DNA of 38,295 nt from assembly GCA_000716465.1 (NCBI GenBank), contig JNWL01000060.1, positions 1 through 38,295 on the forward strand. Direction: 5' to 3'. Both the position numbers and the translations under genes were made by a program. A model generated the notes under the pieces. The model was given only the letters and a program-made list of their open reading frames with translations. It was not told where the DNA came from and ran no database searches. This stretch comes from Streptomyces bikiniensis. GTDB lineage: Bacteria; Actinomycetota; Actinomycetes; Streptomycetales; Streptomycetaceae. This document shows positions 14,826 through 22,539 of this stretch, piece by piece. Within the stretch, counting starts at the first letter, position 1. Every line of letters begins with the position of its first letter.

Positions 14826-15572
14826 ATGAACGATCACAAGCAGCAGCAGCCAGCCCCACGCCGCGGCAAGGTCCTGGAAGCCCTCGCGCGGGCGGAGCGG
14901 CAGGTGTTCACCCGGCCCGCGCCGAAATCCGCAAAGGCTCAGGTGAAATTCCTTCTCAGGCGGGCGAAGGGGTCGACCAAGGCCCTAAGGGCTGTCCCGT
15001 AACTCCGAAGACCGTTGACCGGTGTCCGGTTCGACCTGCTTTCCCGAAATCCTGTTGACGCCGCGAGTTGGGTCAGAACCGGACAGAGTGATCCGGCGGC
15101 GACGTCCCGCTGACCTCTGTGCCGAGTTACGGGACAGCCCTTAGCTGGGCGTCTGGGCGTCTCGCGCCGCACCGTGGAGCGCTACCGTGCCTGGACCCTG
15201 ACGACCCCGCAGAAGCGCCTCCAGGCCACCCTGGTGGAGGAGACGGAATCCGAGTGGCAACCGCAGGTCAGGGCACAGGCACGCGCGGCGGCGGCGACCT
15301 CCAGGGGGATGATGGTGGACGTGACGGCCTACTTCGGGTTCACGTGCACGGGCAGCTCGGACGACGGCCGCGAGCGCCAGATCACCACGGACATCTCGCC
15401 CACCTACGTGAAGCAGATCCTGGAGCTCCAGGAAGCCGGTGCGACGGAGGAGGATCTGCATCCGATCGTCGCGGAGGCCATCACGGAGTCGTATTTCACA
15501 GAATGGGGCACGCGGGCAGATGTCCTTCGCGCAGATTTCACGTCCGTGTCATCAATTTCGTTCCGGTTCTGA
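14826..15572 (+). pseudogene. tpg: Second tpg (terminal protein) gene, split by a MITE
   Basis: The 5' part (ATG 14826, GGAGGG upstream) encodes LARAERQVFTRPAPKSAKAQ, then VKFLLRRAKGSTKAL, matching the start of Tpg. After a 154-bp insertion the 3' part (15144-15572) continues with GRLGVSRRTVERY, ESEWQPQVRAQARAAAATS and IVAEAITESYF. Removing the element with one TA copy joins the two parts in frame to a 196-residue Tpg-like protein. As it stands, translation stops within the element at 15000-15002 after 58 residues. At the position of the priming Thr of the intact Tpg (GSTDQDR) this copy has Ser (GSSDDGR). No tap gene precedes it, only the LysR and hypothetical fragments. Confidence 0.85.
14988..15141 (+). 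mobile_element. 154-bp MITE, copy 1, inside the tpg relic
   Basis: Perfect terminal inverted repeats begin AGGGCTGTCCCGTAACTC, flanked by a TA duplication (14986-14987 and 15142-15143). It contains no coding capacity. The same 154-bp element with TA duplications occurs at 33367 (same orientation) and 34618 (opposite orientation). TA duplication fits IS630/Tc1-type and some IS5-group transposases; no autonomous parent is visible in the window. Confidence 0.85.
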
Positions 15573-15679
15573 CCCAGCCGAATTCCGGACCTGCTAGAAA
15601 CGTATTCGTGAGCCGACGCACGGTAGTTGTCACATAGGCAGTCTTGTTGTCACCTGTGAGGATGCGGAGCCGAGAGGAC

Positions 15680-16204
15680 TCAACTCTTGACGGCCTCCGC
15701 GATCCGCAGGGCGACCCCGTCGGGCGTGAGGTGCGTGGTGTCGACGACCTCGGCCTCGGCGTGCAGCCACGTGCGGGCCGCCTCGGCGTAGGGCTCGAGG
15801 TATCGGAGGCGGAACGGGGAGTCGGGGCCGAGGACGGTATCGCCGGCGATGCGCTCGCGGAGGGTGCTCTGGTCGGCGTGGAGCACGAAGTGCCGGACCG
15901 GAATATCGTGCTCGGCGAGGCCCGAGCTGATCTCGCGCCAGTACTCCTCGACCAGGACGGTCATGGGGACCACCAGGGTCCCGCCGGTGTAGTCGAGTAC
16001 GCGCCGGGCGGTCTCGACCACGAGGGGCCGCCACGGCGGCCAGTGCTGGAAGTTGTCTGTCTCAGGCAGCCCCGGCGTGATGTCCATGAGCGTCTCGCCG
16101 ACCTTCTCGGCGTCGAACACCCGGGAGCCCGGGATCAGCCGCTGCACGAGCGCACTGGTCGTCGTCTTGCCCGCACCGTGGGTGCCGTTGAGCCATACGA
16201 TCAT
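15680..16204 (-). CDS. TmrB-like P-loop ATP-binding protein
   Basis: A 174-residue protein from ATG at 16202-16204. The Walker A loop is at residues 7-15 (NGTHGAGKTTT). Then come FDAEKVGETLMDI, TDNFQHWPPWRPLV, GGTLVVPMTVLVEEYW and the lid-like segment HADQSTLRERI. This order is that of TmrB, the tunicamycin-resistance nucleotide-binding protein of Bacillus, and of related small kinases. Resistance to tunicamycin or a related nucleoside is a possible function; other members phosphorylate small molecules. It stands alone, flanked by non-coding DNA on both sides with GTTGTCA-type motifs. Confidence 0.8.
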   Translation of the reverse strand: MIVWLNGTHGAGKTTTSALVQRLIPGSRVFDAEKVGETLMDITPGLPETDNFQHWPPWRPLVVETARRVLDYTGGTLVVPMTVLVEEYWREISSGLAEHDIPVRHFVLHADQSTLRERIAGDTVLGPDSPFRLRYLEPYAEAARTWLHAEAEVVDTTHLTPDGVALRIAEAVKS

Positions 16205-16454
16205 GCACTGACGCTAGCGTCGTACAGGTTTGTGGGAGGCGACTTCTGGTGACAGCAGTGCTGCCGAATGAGGTTGTGTGACAGGCCGGATGCCTCGCCT
16301 ATGACAACCAGGATGCTTCTGTCGCCCCTCTCCGGCAGCTCATCCGACTCCTCTGGTGACAACTGTCGAGCCCCGGCTCAATTCGGCGGGTCACCGTACA
16401 ACGTTCTGACGGCGACCCGCTCCCGGAATCCGCACCACGAAGACGAGGCCGAAG

Positions 16455-17225
16455 ATGACCACTCCCTGGCCGCCCCCGCGCACCGCCCGCCGCCCGCTCG
16501 CCCCGCGCGTCGCCGCGCCCCGGGAGCCGGTCGACCCGGCCCGCATCGGGCGCCGCGTCGTACGGCGCCGGGCGAAGGGGATGGACGCCGACGCCGTCGC
16601 GGCGGCCCTCGAGGACGCCCGCTTCGACGCCCGGTAGAACTCCCGGTTCGAGGACCTGGCCGACGACGTCCGCGGCCGGGCGGAGTTCGCGGAGTGGGAG
16701 CGCCTGGACCAGCTGCTCGCCGCCACGCCGGCGGGCACCGCCTACGACCCGGACACCGACCCCGTCGTCCAGGACGAGCTCGCCGCCGAAGCCGCGGCCG
16801 CCGCCGACCGCGAGGCCGAGCTGCGCGAAGCCGCCCGGGTCGCGGCCCGCGCCGACGAGCTCCAGGCGCTGCGCGAGCTCCACGCCCTGGAGCAGACCGA
16901 GCCCCGCGACGGCGACGAAGCCGTACGCGACGAGCTGACCCGGCGAGTCGGCGGGTACGTCCAGGCCGACGTCGACGCCTGGCTCGCCCGCGCCCTGGCC
17001 GCGCACCTTGGGAACTACCGCGACCCTGCCGCCCGCGAAGCTGCCGCTGGCCTTCTGCTGCCGCCGGTCCTCGCCCACGCCGCGCTGCTCGCCGAACTCG
17101 TCCGCCTGGTCCCCGGCACCGATATGGACCAGCTGGCGTTCGCGGCCCGGCTCGCTACCACCGAACCCGAAGCCGCCGGTGACCTCGCCGCGTTCCTTTA
17201 CCGCGCCCGTTCCGGCGCCAGCTGA
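16455..17225 (+). pseudogene. Hypothetical coiled-coil protein with an in-frame TAG
   Basis: From ATG 16455 the frame is open for 60 codons, has TAG at 16635-16637, and then stays open for 195 more codons to TGA at 17223. Both halves are protein-like and continuous: ADAVAAALEDARFDAR before the stop and NSRFEDLADDVRGRAEFAEW after it, then a long Glu/Ala/Arg coiled coil (residues ~95-150) and a helical C-terminus (LLLPPVLAHAALLAELVRL). A single CAG-to-TAG change would explain the stop. Without suppression the product is a 60-residue peptide. Function unknown; no membrane segment or signal peptide. Confidence 0.65.
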
Positions 17226-17463
17226 CCGCACCACGCTCTCCGGCCAGGTTGTCCTCTGACACTGAACATGGATCGATTGCCAAGGAAGCTGGACCGCTCC
17301 TACGTTCCTGCTACTAATGCCACCCGAGACTCAGAGCCTGTTGTTGCTGTCACCAACCCGCACCTGGGGACAGCGCCGGTCGTACAGCGCCGGAAGGATC
17401 GTGTAGGCGGCGGGACGACCGGTCGACGAACAAATCACAGACCTCGGGTCGGTACGGGGCTGG

Positions 17464-18132
17464 TCAGTGCTGCGTCCTTTCGGCCGTGAACGGGCCGGTC
17501 GCGGGTGCCACGCACTTGTCCACGACGGGCTCCTCGCCACCCACCGAACCCTCCAGGCAGAGCCGTCCACCGTTCTCGCGCAGGTCGAGGAAGAACTGCG
17601 TGGTGGCACCGGACTGCTTGAGGTCGTGGATGCGCTCGTCGGGGTAGCCGAGGCCGTTCAGGGCTGCCCTGACCTTGGCCGGGGTGGGGTCCGTCAGCTC
17701 TTGGACGGCCACGTAGATGCGTTGCTCGTGATGGTTGCTCGCGCACCAGTCGCGCGCGTCCAGCTCCACCTCCAGCTCCACCTCCGGACCCGCCGTGGGC
17801 ATCACCGGCTCGACCGTGCCAGCTGGAGCCTCCTCACCGGGAGGAGCCGGCTGCGGGTTCGGCGGCCCTTCCCGGGGGGTTCCCGGAGCCGGGCAGGTCT
17901 GTGCGATGTACTCCTGTATCTCGGCGAGGGCCGGAGAGGACAGGCTTTCCATGGGCTTCGCGGGCGCGGCCGCCGTGGCCACTACGGTCGAGGCCGACTC
18001 GTCGAGGCCGGTGGCCTTCGTTGTGCCGCAGGCGCCGAGTGCCAGCACCGCAAGGGCCGTCAGGGCCAGGGTGAGTCGCGGTCGGCGCGAGGAGCAGGCG
18101 AACGTGCTGGTGGAGCCGTGGATTCGGGTCAT
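17464..18132 (-). CDS. Lipoprotein of unknown function
   Basis: A 222-residue protein from ATG at 18130-18132. Residues 1-35 are a lipoprotein signal: Arg-rich start (SSRRPRL), hydrophobic core (TLALTALAVLAL), lipobox LGAC with the modified Cys at 35. Residues ~75-120 are a Pro/Glu-rich spacer. The C-terminal domain (RIYVAVQELTDPTPAKVRAA, then GATTQFFLDLRENGGRLCLE) has several Cys that could pair. It would be anchored to the outer face of the membrane. No enzyme motif. It is convergent with the TAG-containing gene and transcribed alone. Confidence 0.8.
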   Translation of the reverse strand: MTRIHGSTSTFACSSRRPRLTLALTALAVLALGACGTTKATGLDESASTVVATAAAPAKPMESLSSPALAEIQEYIAQTCPAPGTPREGPPNPQPAPPGEEAPAGTVEPVMPTAGPEVELEVELDARDWCASNHHEQRIYVAVQELTDPTPAKVRAALNGLGYPDERIHDLKQSGATTQFFLDLRENGGRLCLEGSVGGEEPVVDKCVAPATGPFTAERTQH

Positions 18133-18149
18133 GTGCCCAGTCTCCGATC

Positions 18150-18368
18150 ATGCCGAGCCCGGCGCGTGAGTACACATACTCACCTGGCCAGGGGGCAGTT
18201 GCTCAAGCCCGGTTGCTCGCCGTCCTCGACCGCGCCTTGGCCGTCCTCGACCTTGACGTACTCGCCGTCTGTACCGTCACTCTCACCTTCATGGCCAGTC
18301 GCACTTCCGAACCCAGGGTCTACGAGCGGATCGTCGCCGTGTGGAAGAAGGCCGGCGTCGCTCCCTGA
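18150..18368 (+). CDS. Possible small protein or 3' gene remnant
   Basis: A 72-residue frame from ATG 18150. The second half is protein-like (LAVLDRALAVLDLDVLAV, then EPRVYERIVAVWKKAGVAP), the first 15 residues less so. There is no ribosome site. It diverges from the lipoprotein gene with only 17 bases between the starts, leaving no room for two promoters, so a truncated remnant is more likely than an intact gene. Confidence 0.3.
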   Translation: MPSPAREYTYSPGQGAVAQARLLAVLDRALAVLDLDVLAVCTVTLTFMASRTSEPRVYERIVAVWKKAGVAP

Positions 18369-18776
18369 GGACACGGAGGCGTGGCACTACGCGTACGAGC
18401 ACGACGTCGACAGACAGGTAGGCGGTGGCGCTCCTCGATGCCGGGCTGCGGCAGGCCGGCTGCCGGAGAGCGATGACACTCGGCGCAGGCGGAGCTCCGG
18501 AGCACGCGGACGCCGCCGCCGGTGGAGCCCCGTTGCCGAGGGGTCCGGGCTCGGCGGGGAGCATGATGACTCTGCGTCACGATCGGGAGCGCGCGGCAGG
18601 GCCTGGAATGGCACCGTCCCGAGCAGTACACGGCGTCCCGGCAGCAGCGGCAACTGGAAGCCTGACCAGCTCGACGCTCCTGCTTGCCTTGTCCTGTCTT
18701 GGGAGACCTTTCTGACAGAGTCGCTCTGACCGCGAAGCCAGCCGTTGCGACAGTGCTCGGTCGCTGCCCTGCTAGA
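18369..18776. other. Degenerate, gene-poor stretch before the replication module
   Basis: No frame is convincing. On the minus strand fragments in different frames (a CRCCRDAVYCSGRCHSR-type cysteine cluster, and RVLRSSACAECHRSP) suggest an old frameshifted gene with a small zinc-binding motif. It forms the boundary between the lipoprotein region and the iterons. Confidence 0.3.
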
Positions 18777-19143
18777 CCAGCGACTGAACCGGAGCTACCG
18801 TCGCTCGGTTCAGTCGCTGGGAAAAATACCAGGTCAGAGCGCTGCTTGTGTACCAGCAGCGACTGAAGCGACTGAAGCTTCACATATCGGCTGTGCAGAT
18901 CGCGCGTGTGCGTGTCATATATAGGTACCTACAGTCGCTTCAGTCGCTGTTTTGCTGGGCATGCTGGTTTTGACCTGCGGTTTTCCTCAGCGATCCAGAG
19001 CAGCGACTGAAGCGACTGAGTCACTCCCCGACAGTTTCGGTCGCTGCCGTGTTCGCTCTAGCGACTCGCCTGTCTCCAGGGGTGACTCGATCGAACGGGC
19101 GTCTTCGCTAGGCTGTGTCTGTTGTTGAGTCGCTTCAGTCGCT
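18777..19143. repeat. Upstream iteron array of the replication module
   Basis: The motif GCGACTGA recurs, mostly as a direct tandem pair GCGACTGAAGCGACTGA. Plus-strand pairs are at 18859-18877 and 19001-19018; inverted pairs at 18930-18946 and 19128-19143. A perfect 15-bp inverted repeat, CCAGCGACTGAACCG, occupies 18777-18791 and 18806-18820. An AT-rich box (AAAAATACC) follows at 18822. The last inverted pair ends 3 bases before the ribosome site of the primase gene. Such arrays are replication-initiator binding sites in plasmid origins; here they may also repress the operon. Confidence 0.75.
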
Positions 19144-19157
19144 TTAGGGGGAACGAA

Positions 19158-20267
19158 ATGCCTGCTGACCTGCAGGTTTCCTCTAGCGACTCAACAGTCG
19201 CTGTCCCTAGGAACACGCCGCCGGATGCGCTAACCCTCGCCCGCTGGTGCGCCAGCCATGGCTGGCCTGTTCATCCCCTGGCTCCAGGAAAGAAGACCCC
19301 GGCAGGTAACTGCCCGGCCTGCCGTACGCCCGGCCACAGCCACCAGACCTGCCCTTGCAGGTCTGAGGGCCGTTGGTGCCACGGATTCCACGCAGCGACC
19401 CTGGACATGAACCGCATCCAGCAGTGGTGGGGCCCCCATCCGCAGATGGGCGTCGCCGTTGCCTGCGGGCCAGCCAATCTCGTCGTCATCGACATCGATG
19501 CCCACCCCGCTGCCCCTCCGGACAGGAACCGGCTTCTTCCCGGCATCGCCATCGCCGAGGACATCGACGTCTCGCAGATGACCACGGGCTTCCACACACT
19601 CGCCGTTCTGGCCGCCCTCCGCGGCGAGAAAAGCCCTGCCAACGACGACACCACCCTGCGCGTGAGCACTCCCTCAGGTGGCCTGCACATCTGGTACCGC
19701 ACCACCGACACCCGCCGCTGGCAGTGCTCCTCAGGATCAGGCAAGAACCGGGCGCTCGCCTGGCAGGTCGACGTCCGTGCAGAAGGCGGCTACATCATCG
19801 CCCCCGGCACCACCACAGAAGCAGGCACTTACAACCCGCTCGGCACCGTCCGCACCCCCGCCGCGCTCCCGGGATGGCTCGCCCAGGAACTCCAGCGCAC
19901 CCACCACCTGCCCGCCGCACACATCTCAGCTCCACGCCCCGTACCCAGCCGCGCCCGCCAGGCCGTCGCCGCCGCCCGCCACGGCGGCAGTCCCCTCATC
20001 ACCACACTCACCACCGTCCTGGCCGAGATCGCCGACTGCGCCGGCACCACCGAAGGCGCCGGGTTCTCCGAAAAACTCAACCGGGCCGCCTACACCATCG
20101 GAGGCCTCGTCGCCGCCGGCCACCTCACCCAACAGGCCGCGCACGACACCCTCCTCGAAACCGCCCGACACGCCCGTCCCGGCCAGGACCGCCGATCCGA
20201 AGCCATCATCCGCAGCGGCATGACCGCAGGCGCCCGACGCCCCCTTCACCCCGGGAGCCGCTCGTGA
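19158..20267 (+). CDS. Primase-polymerase (bifunctional prim-pol domain) of a plasmid/phage-type replicon
   Basis: A 369-residue protein from ATG 19158 with AGGGGGA upstream; an earlier TTG lies inside the iterons and is not used. The N-terminal ~250 residues are an archaeo-eukaryotic primase-like prim-pol domain: ALTLARWCASHGWPVHPLAP, metal-binding NLVVIDIDAHPA (Asp112, Asp114), TPSGGLHIWYR (His near 177) and VDVRAEGGYIIAPGT. A cysteine-rich insert (C-x2-C, later C-x-C, residues 52-74) looks zinc-binding. The C-terminal part is helical (DTLLETARHARPGQDRR). It would make primers at the iteron origin. Its stop overlaps the GTG of the helicase gene. Confidence 0.88.
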   Translation: MPADLQVSSSDSTVAVPRNTPPDALTLARWCASHGWPVHPLAPGKKTPAGNCPACRTPGHSHQTCPCRSEGRWCHGFHAATLDMNRIQQWWGPHPQMGVAVACGPANLVVIDIDAHPAAPPDRNRLLPGIAIAEDIDVSQMTTGFHTLAVLAALRGEKSPANDDTTLRVSTPSGGLHIWYRTTDTRRWQCSSGSGKNRALAWQVDVRAEGGYIIAPGTTTEAGTYNPLGTVRTPAALPGWLAQELQRTHHLPAAHISAPRPVPSRARQAVAAARHGGSPLITTLTTVLAEIADCAGTTEGAGFSEKLNRAAYTIGGLVAAGHLTQQAAHDTLLETARHARPGQDRRSEAIIRSGMTAGARRPLHPGSRS

Positions 20268-21802
20268 CCACCCCCGTCGGCGGTGAGCCGAACATGCTCT
20301 TCGACTTCGACCCCCACAACATGGCCGCCCAGATCCTCGCCAGATCCCAGCCCACCCTGCCCTCCCCGCAAACCGGCCAGCCCCACACCCCCGCTGCCAC
20401 CCCCACGACAGACGGGACAACCTCACACGGCCTCCTGCCCGACTCGCTCACCGACCGAGGCAACGCCAAACTCTTCGTCCGCCTCTACCAGGCCGACTTC
20501 CGCCACGTCCCCGGCCTCGGCTGGTACCGCTGGGACACCACCCGCTGGCAAGTCGACGAAGACGACTCCGTCCTGTGGGCCGCCGGCGAAATCGGCGAAC
20601 ACCTCGCCACCACCGACCCCACCGGCGAACACACCACAGAAACCCTCCGCAAGCACCGCCGCCGCGCACTGAGCACCGCCGGCATCAACGCCATGCTCAC
20701 CCAGGCCAAATCCGCCCCCGGCATGGTCCTCAAAGCCGAACACCTCGATGCCGACCCCTACGCCCTGTGCACCCCCGCCGGCATCGTCGACCTCCACACC
20801 GGCCTAGTCCGCACCCCTGACCCCAACAAAGACTTCCACTCCCGCTCCACCACCGTCGGCCCCACCGCTATGCCGATCCCCAGGTTCCTGCGCTTCCTCA
20901 CCGACACCTTCGGCGACGACACCGAAGGCGCCAAGATGATCGCCTTCCTGCAACTCCTCCTCGGCTACTCCATCACCGGTGACGTCGGCGGCCAGGTCAT
21001 GCCCTTCCTCTTCGGCGCCGGGAAGAACGGCAAATCCGTCCTCCTCGACGTCTCCATGAAACTCCTGGGTGACTACGCCGACGCCGCCCCACCCGGCTTC
21101 CTCATGGCCCGCCTCTACGAAGGCCACCCCACCGACCTCGCCGAACTCCACGGCCGGCGCGTCGTGGTCTGCTCCGAAGTCAAACCGGGCGACAAGTTCG
21201 ACGAAGCCCGCGTCAAACACCTCACCGGCGGCGACCGCATCAAAGCCCGTCGCATGCGCCAGGACTTCTTCTCCTTCAACCCCACTCACAAACTCTGGCT
21301 CCTCGGAAACCACCGCCCCGAGGTCGGCACCGGCGGCTTCGCCTTCTGGCGCCGCATGCGCCTGATCCCCTTCGAACGCACCGTCTCCGACGACCGGCGC
21401 ATCGACAACCTCGCCGACATCCTCGTCGCCGAAGAAGGCCCCGGCATCCTCAACTGGCTCATCGACGGAGCCCGCCGCTACCTGGCCGGCGAAAAAGACC
21501 TCACCGGCCCCGACAAGGTCCGCATCGCCACCACCGCCTACGCCGAAACCGAAGACCACACCGGCCGCTTCTTCGACGAAGCATGCCTCCTCGGCCCCGA
21601 CTACCGCACCGAACAAAAAACCCTCTACGACGCCTACCGCGCCTGGTGCTCCAGCGAAGGCTGCCTGACCCTCAGCAACCGCACCTTCGCCGCCCGAGCC
21701 CGCGAGCTCCTCGGGCTGTCCTCCCCGAAAGAGATGATCTTGTCAAATTCGAGGAAGTACTACCCTGGCATCGGACTGCTCGCCCAAGAGGAGACGGCAT
21801 GA
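20264..21802 (+). CDS. P4/D5-family phage-plasmid primase-helicase (SF3 type)
   Basis: A 512-residue protein from GTG 20264, overlapping the previous stop (GTGA). Residues ~60-200 are the D5_N region (GWYRWDTTRWQVDEDDSV, then YALCTPAGIVDLHTG). The SF3 helicase core follows: Walker A FGAGKNGKSVLL (251-262), Walker B-like RRVVVCSEV (298-306), motif C region FNPTHKLWLLGNHRPEV (338-354) and the arginine-finger segment FWRRMRLIPF (361-370). The C-terminus (ETEDHTGRFFDEACLLG) carries the usual D5-type winged-helix lead-in. It should unwind the origin as a hexamer with the prim-pol upstream. The stop overlaps the next start (ATGA, 21799-21802). Confidence 0.92.
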   Translation: MTTPVGGEPNMLFDFDPHNMAAQILARSQPTLPSPQTGQPHTPAATPTTDGTTSHGLLPDSLTDRGNAKLFVRLYQADFRHVPGLGWYRWDTTRWQVDEDDSVLWAAGEIGEHLATTDPTGEHTTETLRKHRRRALSTAGINAMLTQAKSAPGMVLKAEHLDADPYALCTPAGIVDLHTGLVRTPDPNKDFHSRSTTVGPTAMPIPRFLRFLTDTFGDDTEGAKMIAFLQLLLGYSITGDVGGQVMPFLFGAGKNGKSVLLDVSMKLLGDYADAAPPGFLMARLYEGHPTDLAELHGRRVVVCSEVKPGDKFDEARVKHLTGGDRIKARRMRQDFFSFNPTHKLWLLGNHRPEVGTGGFAFWRRMRLIPFERTVSDDRRIDNLADILVAEEGPGILNWLIDGARRYLAGEKDLTGPDKVRIATTAYAETEDHTGRFFDEACLLGPDYRTEQKTLYDAYRAWCSSEGCLTLSNRTFAARARELLGLSSPKEMILSNSRKYYPGIGLLAQEETA

Positions 21803-22200
21803 GTTCCCTGATCAGCGAGAACGATCTCAAACACGAGACCGACCTTGTCTGGCTCGAGGACATCACCCACCTCGACTACGTCCGCCAAAGCCTCGACCGC
21901 CTGCCCACCCGCTCCGGCAAACCCGCCTACCACCGCGACGGACGCATGGTCGGCTACGCCATCCTCGGCCCCGACGCCAAAGCCTCCCGCGCCTCCGGCA
22001 CCTTCCGCCGACGCGTCTTCTGGCTCCTCCCACACGACCGCGACACTGAACCCCAAGGCCTCTACGCCAGCTCCGCACCCGCCGAAGCCATCGACCCCGA
22101 AACGCTCCAGCCCGCCACCAAGGGCCGCAAAACCGAACGCAGCGAAGGCGGCCCCCCCTCCAGCGCCATGCAGGAACTCGGCATAAGCCTTCCCCTCTGA
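21799..22200 (+). CDS. Third gene of the replication operon, unknown function
   Basis: A 133-residue protein from ATG 21799, overlapping the helicase stop. It is cytoplasmic with no known motif: ETDLVWLEDITHLDYVRQSL at the start, GYAILGPDAKASRASGTFRR in the middle, and a Ser/Pro-rich end (PPSSAMQELGISLPL). Tight coupling to prim-pol and helicase and its position just before the downstream iterons suggest an accessory replication or copy-control factor; this is inference. Confidence 0.7.
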   Translation: MSSLISENDLKHETDLVWLEDITHLDYVRQSLDRLPTRSGKPAYHRDGRMVGYAILGPDAKASRASGTFRRRVFWLLPHDRDTEPQGLYASSAPAEAIDPETLQPATKGRKTERSEGGPPSSAMQELGISLPL

Positions 22201-22214
22201 CTGCCCACGCCACA

Positions 22215-22527
22215 GCGACTCAAGCGACTCAGAAACCAACATCCCGCCCCAGCCGCTACATCCCTGCCCGGACACACGCATACCCCGAGGTCAGCAGGCA
22301 GACCTAAGCACACTCCCTCCCCTCCCGCCTCACAGACAAAGCCGCATGGAGGCACCCGGGTTTCCTGCTCACGCGCACAGACATCCAGACGGATCCCCCG
22401 ACAGCGCAGCACACAAAGAAGCGCCACAGCGACTGAACTACCGGGCACCTGCACACGTAAGGTGCTGAAATAAAATGCCAGGTCAGAGGGGGGACTAGCA
22501 TCAGCTAAGCGACTCAAGCGACTGAAG
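22215..22527. repeat. Downstream iterons of the replication module
   Basis: The motif of the upstream array returns: GCGACTCAAGCGACTCA at 22215, a single GCGACTGA at 22429, and GCGACTCAAGCGACTGA at 22509-22525. A box AAAATGCCAGGTCAGAG at 22472-22488 nearly repeats AAAATACCAGGTCAGAG found at 18823-18839 next to the upstream iterons. The three replication genes are thus bracketed by matching control DNA. Confidence 0.65.
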
Positions 22528-22539
22528 CCCGCACATCAA

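Noticed and set aside
16299..17234. Uninterrupted 311-codon minus-strand frame opposite the TAG-containing gene
   Set aside because: It might seem the true gene because it is unbroken, but its Gly/Val/Arg-biased sequence is typical of an antisense shadow, whereas the plus frame has natural helical sequence on both sides of the TAG.
18777..19143. Possible CRISPR array
   Set aside because: The repeats are short, in both orientations and irregularly spaced, and no cas gene is present; they fit replication iterons.
20804..21616. 270-codon minus-strand frame opposite the helicase
   Set aside because: Antisense to well-defined helicase motifs; composition is Gly/Val/Glu-biased without a recognisable domain.
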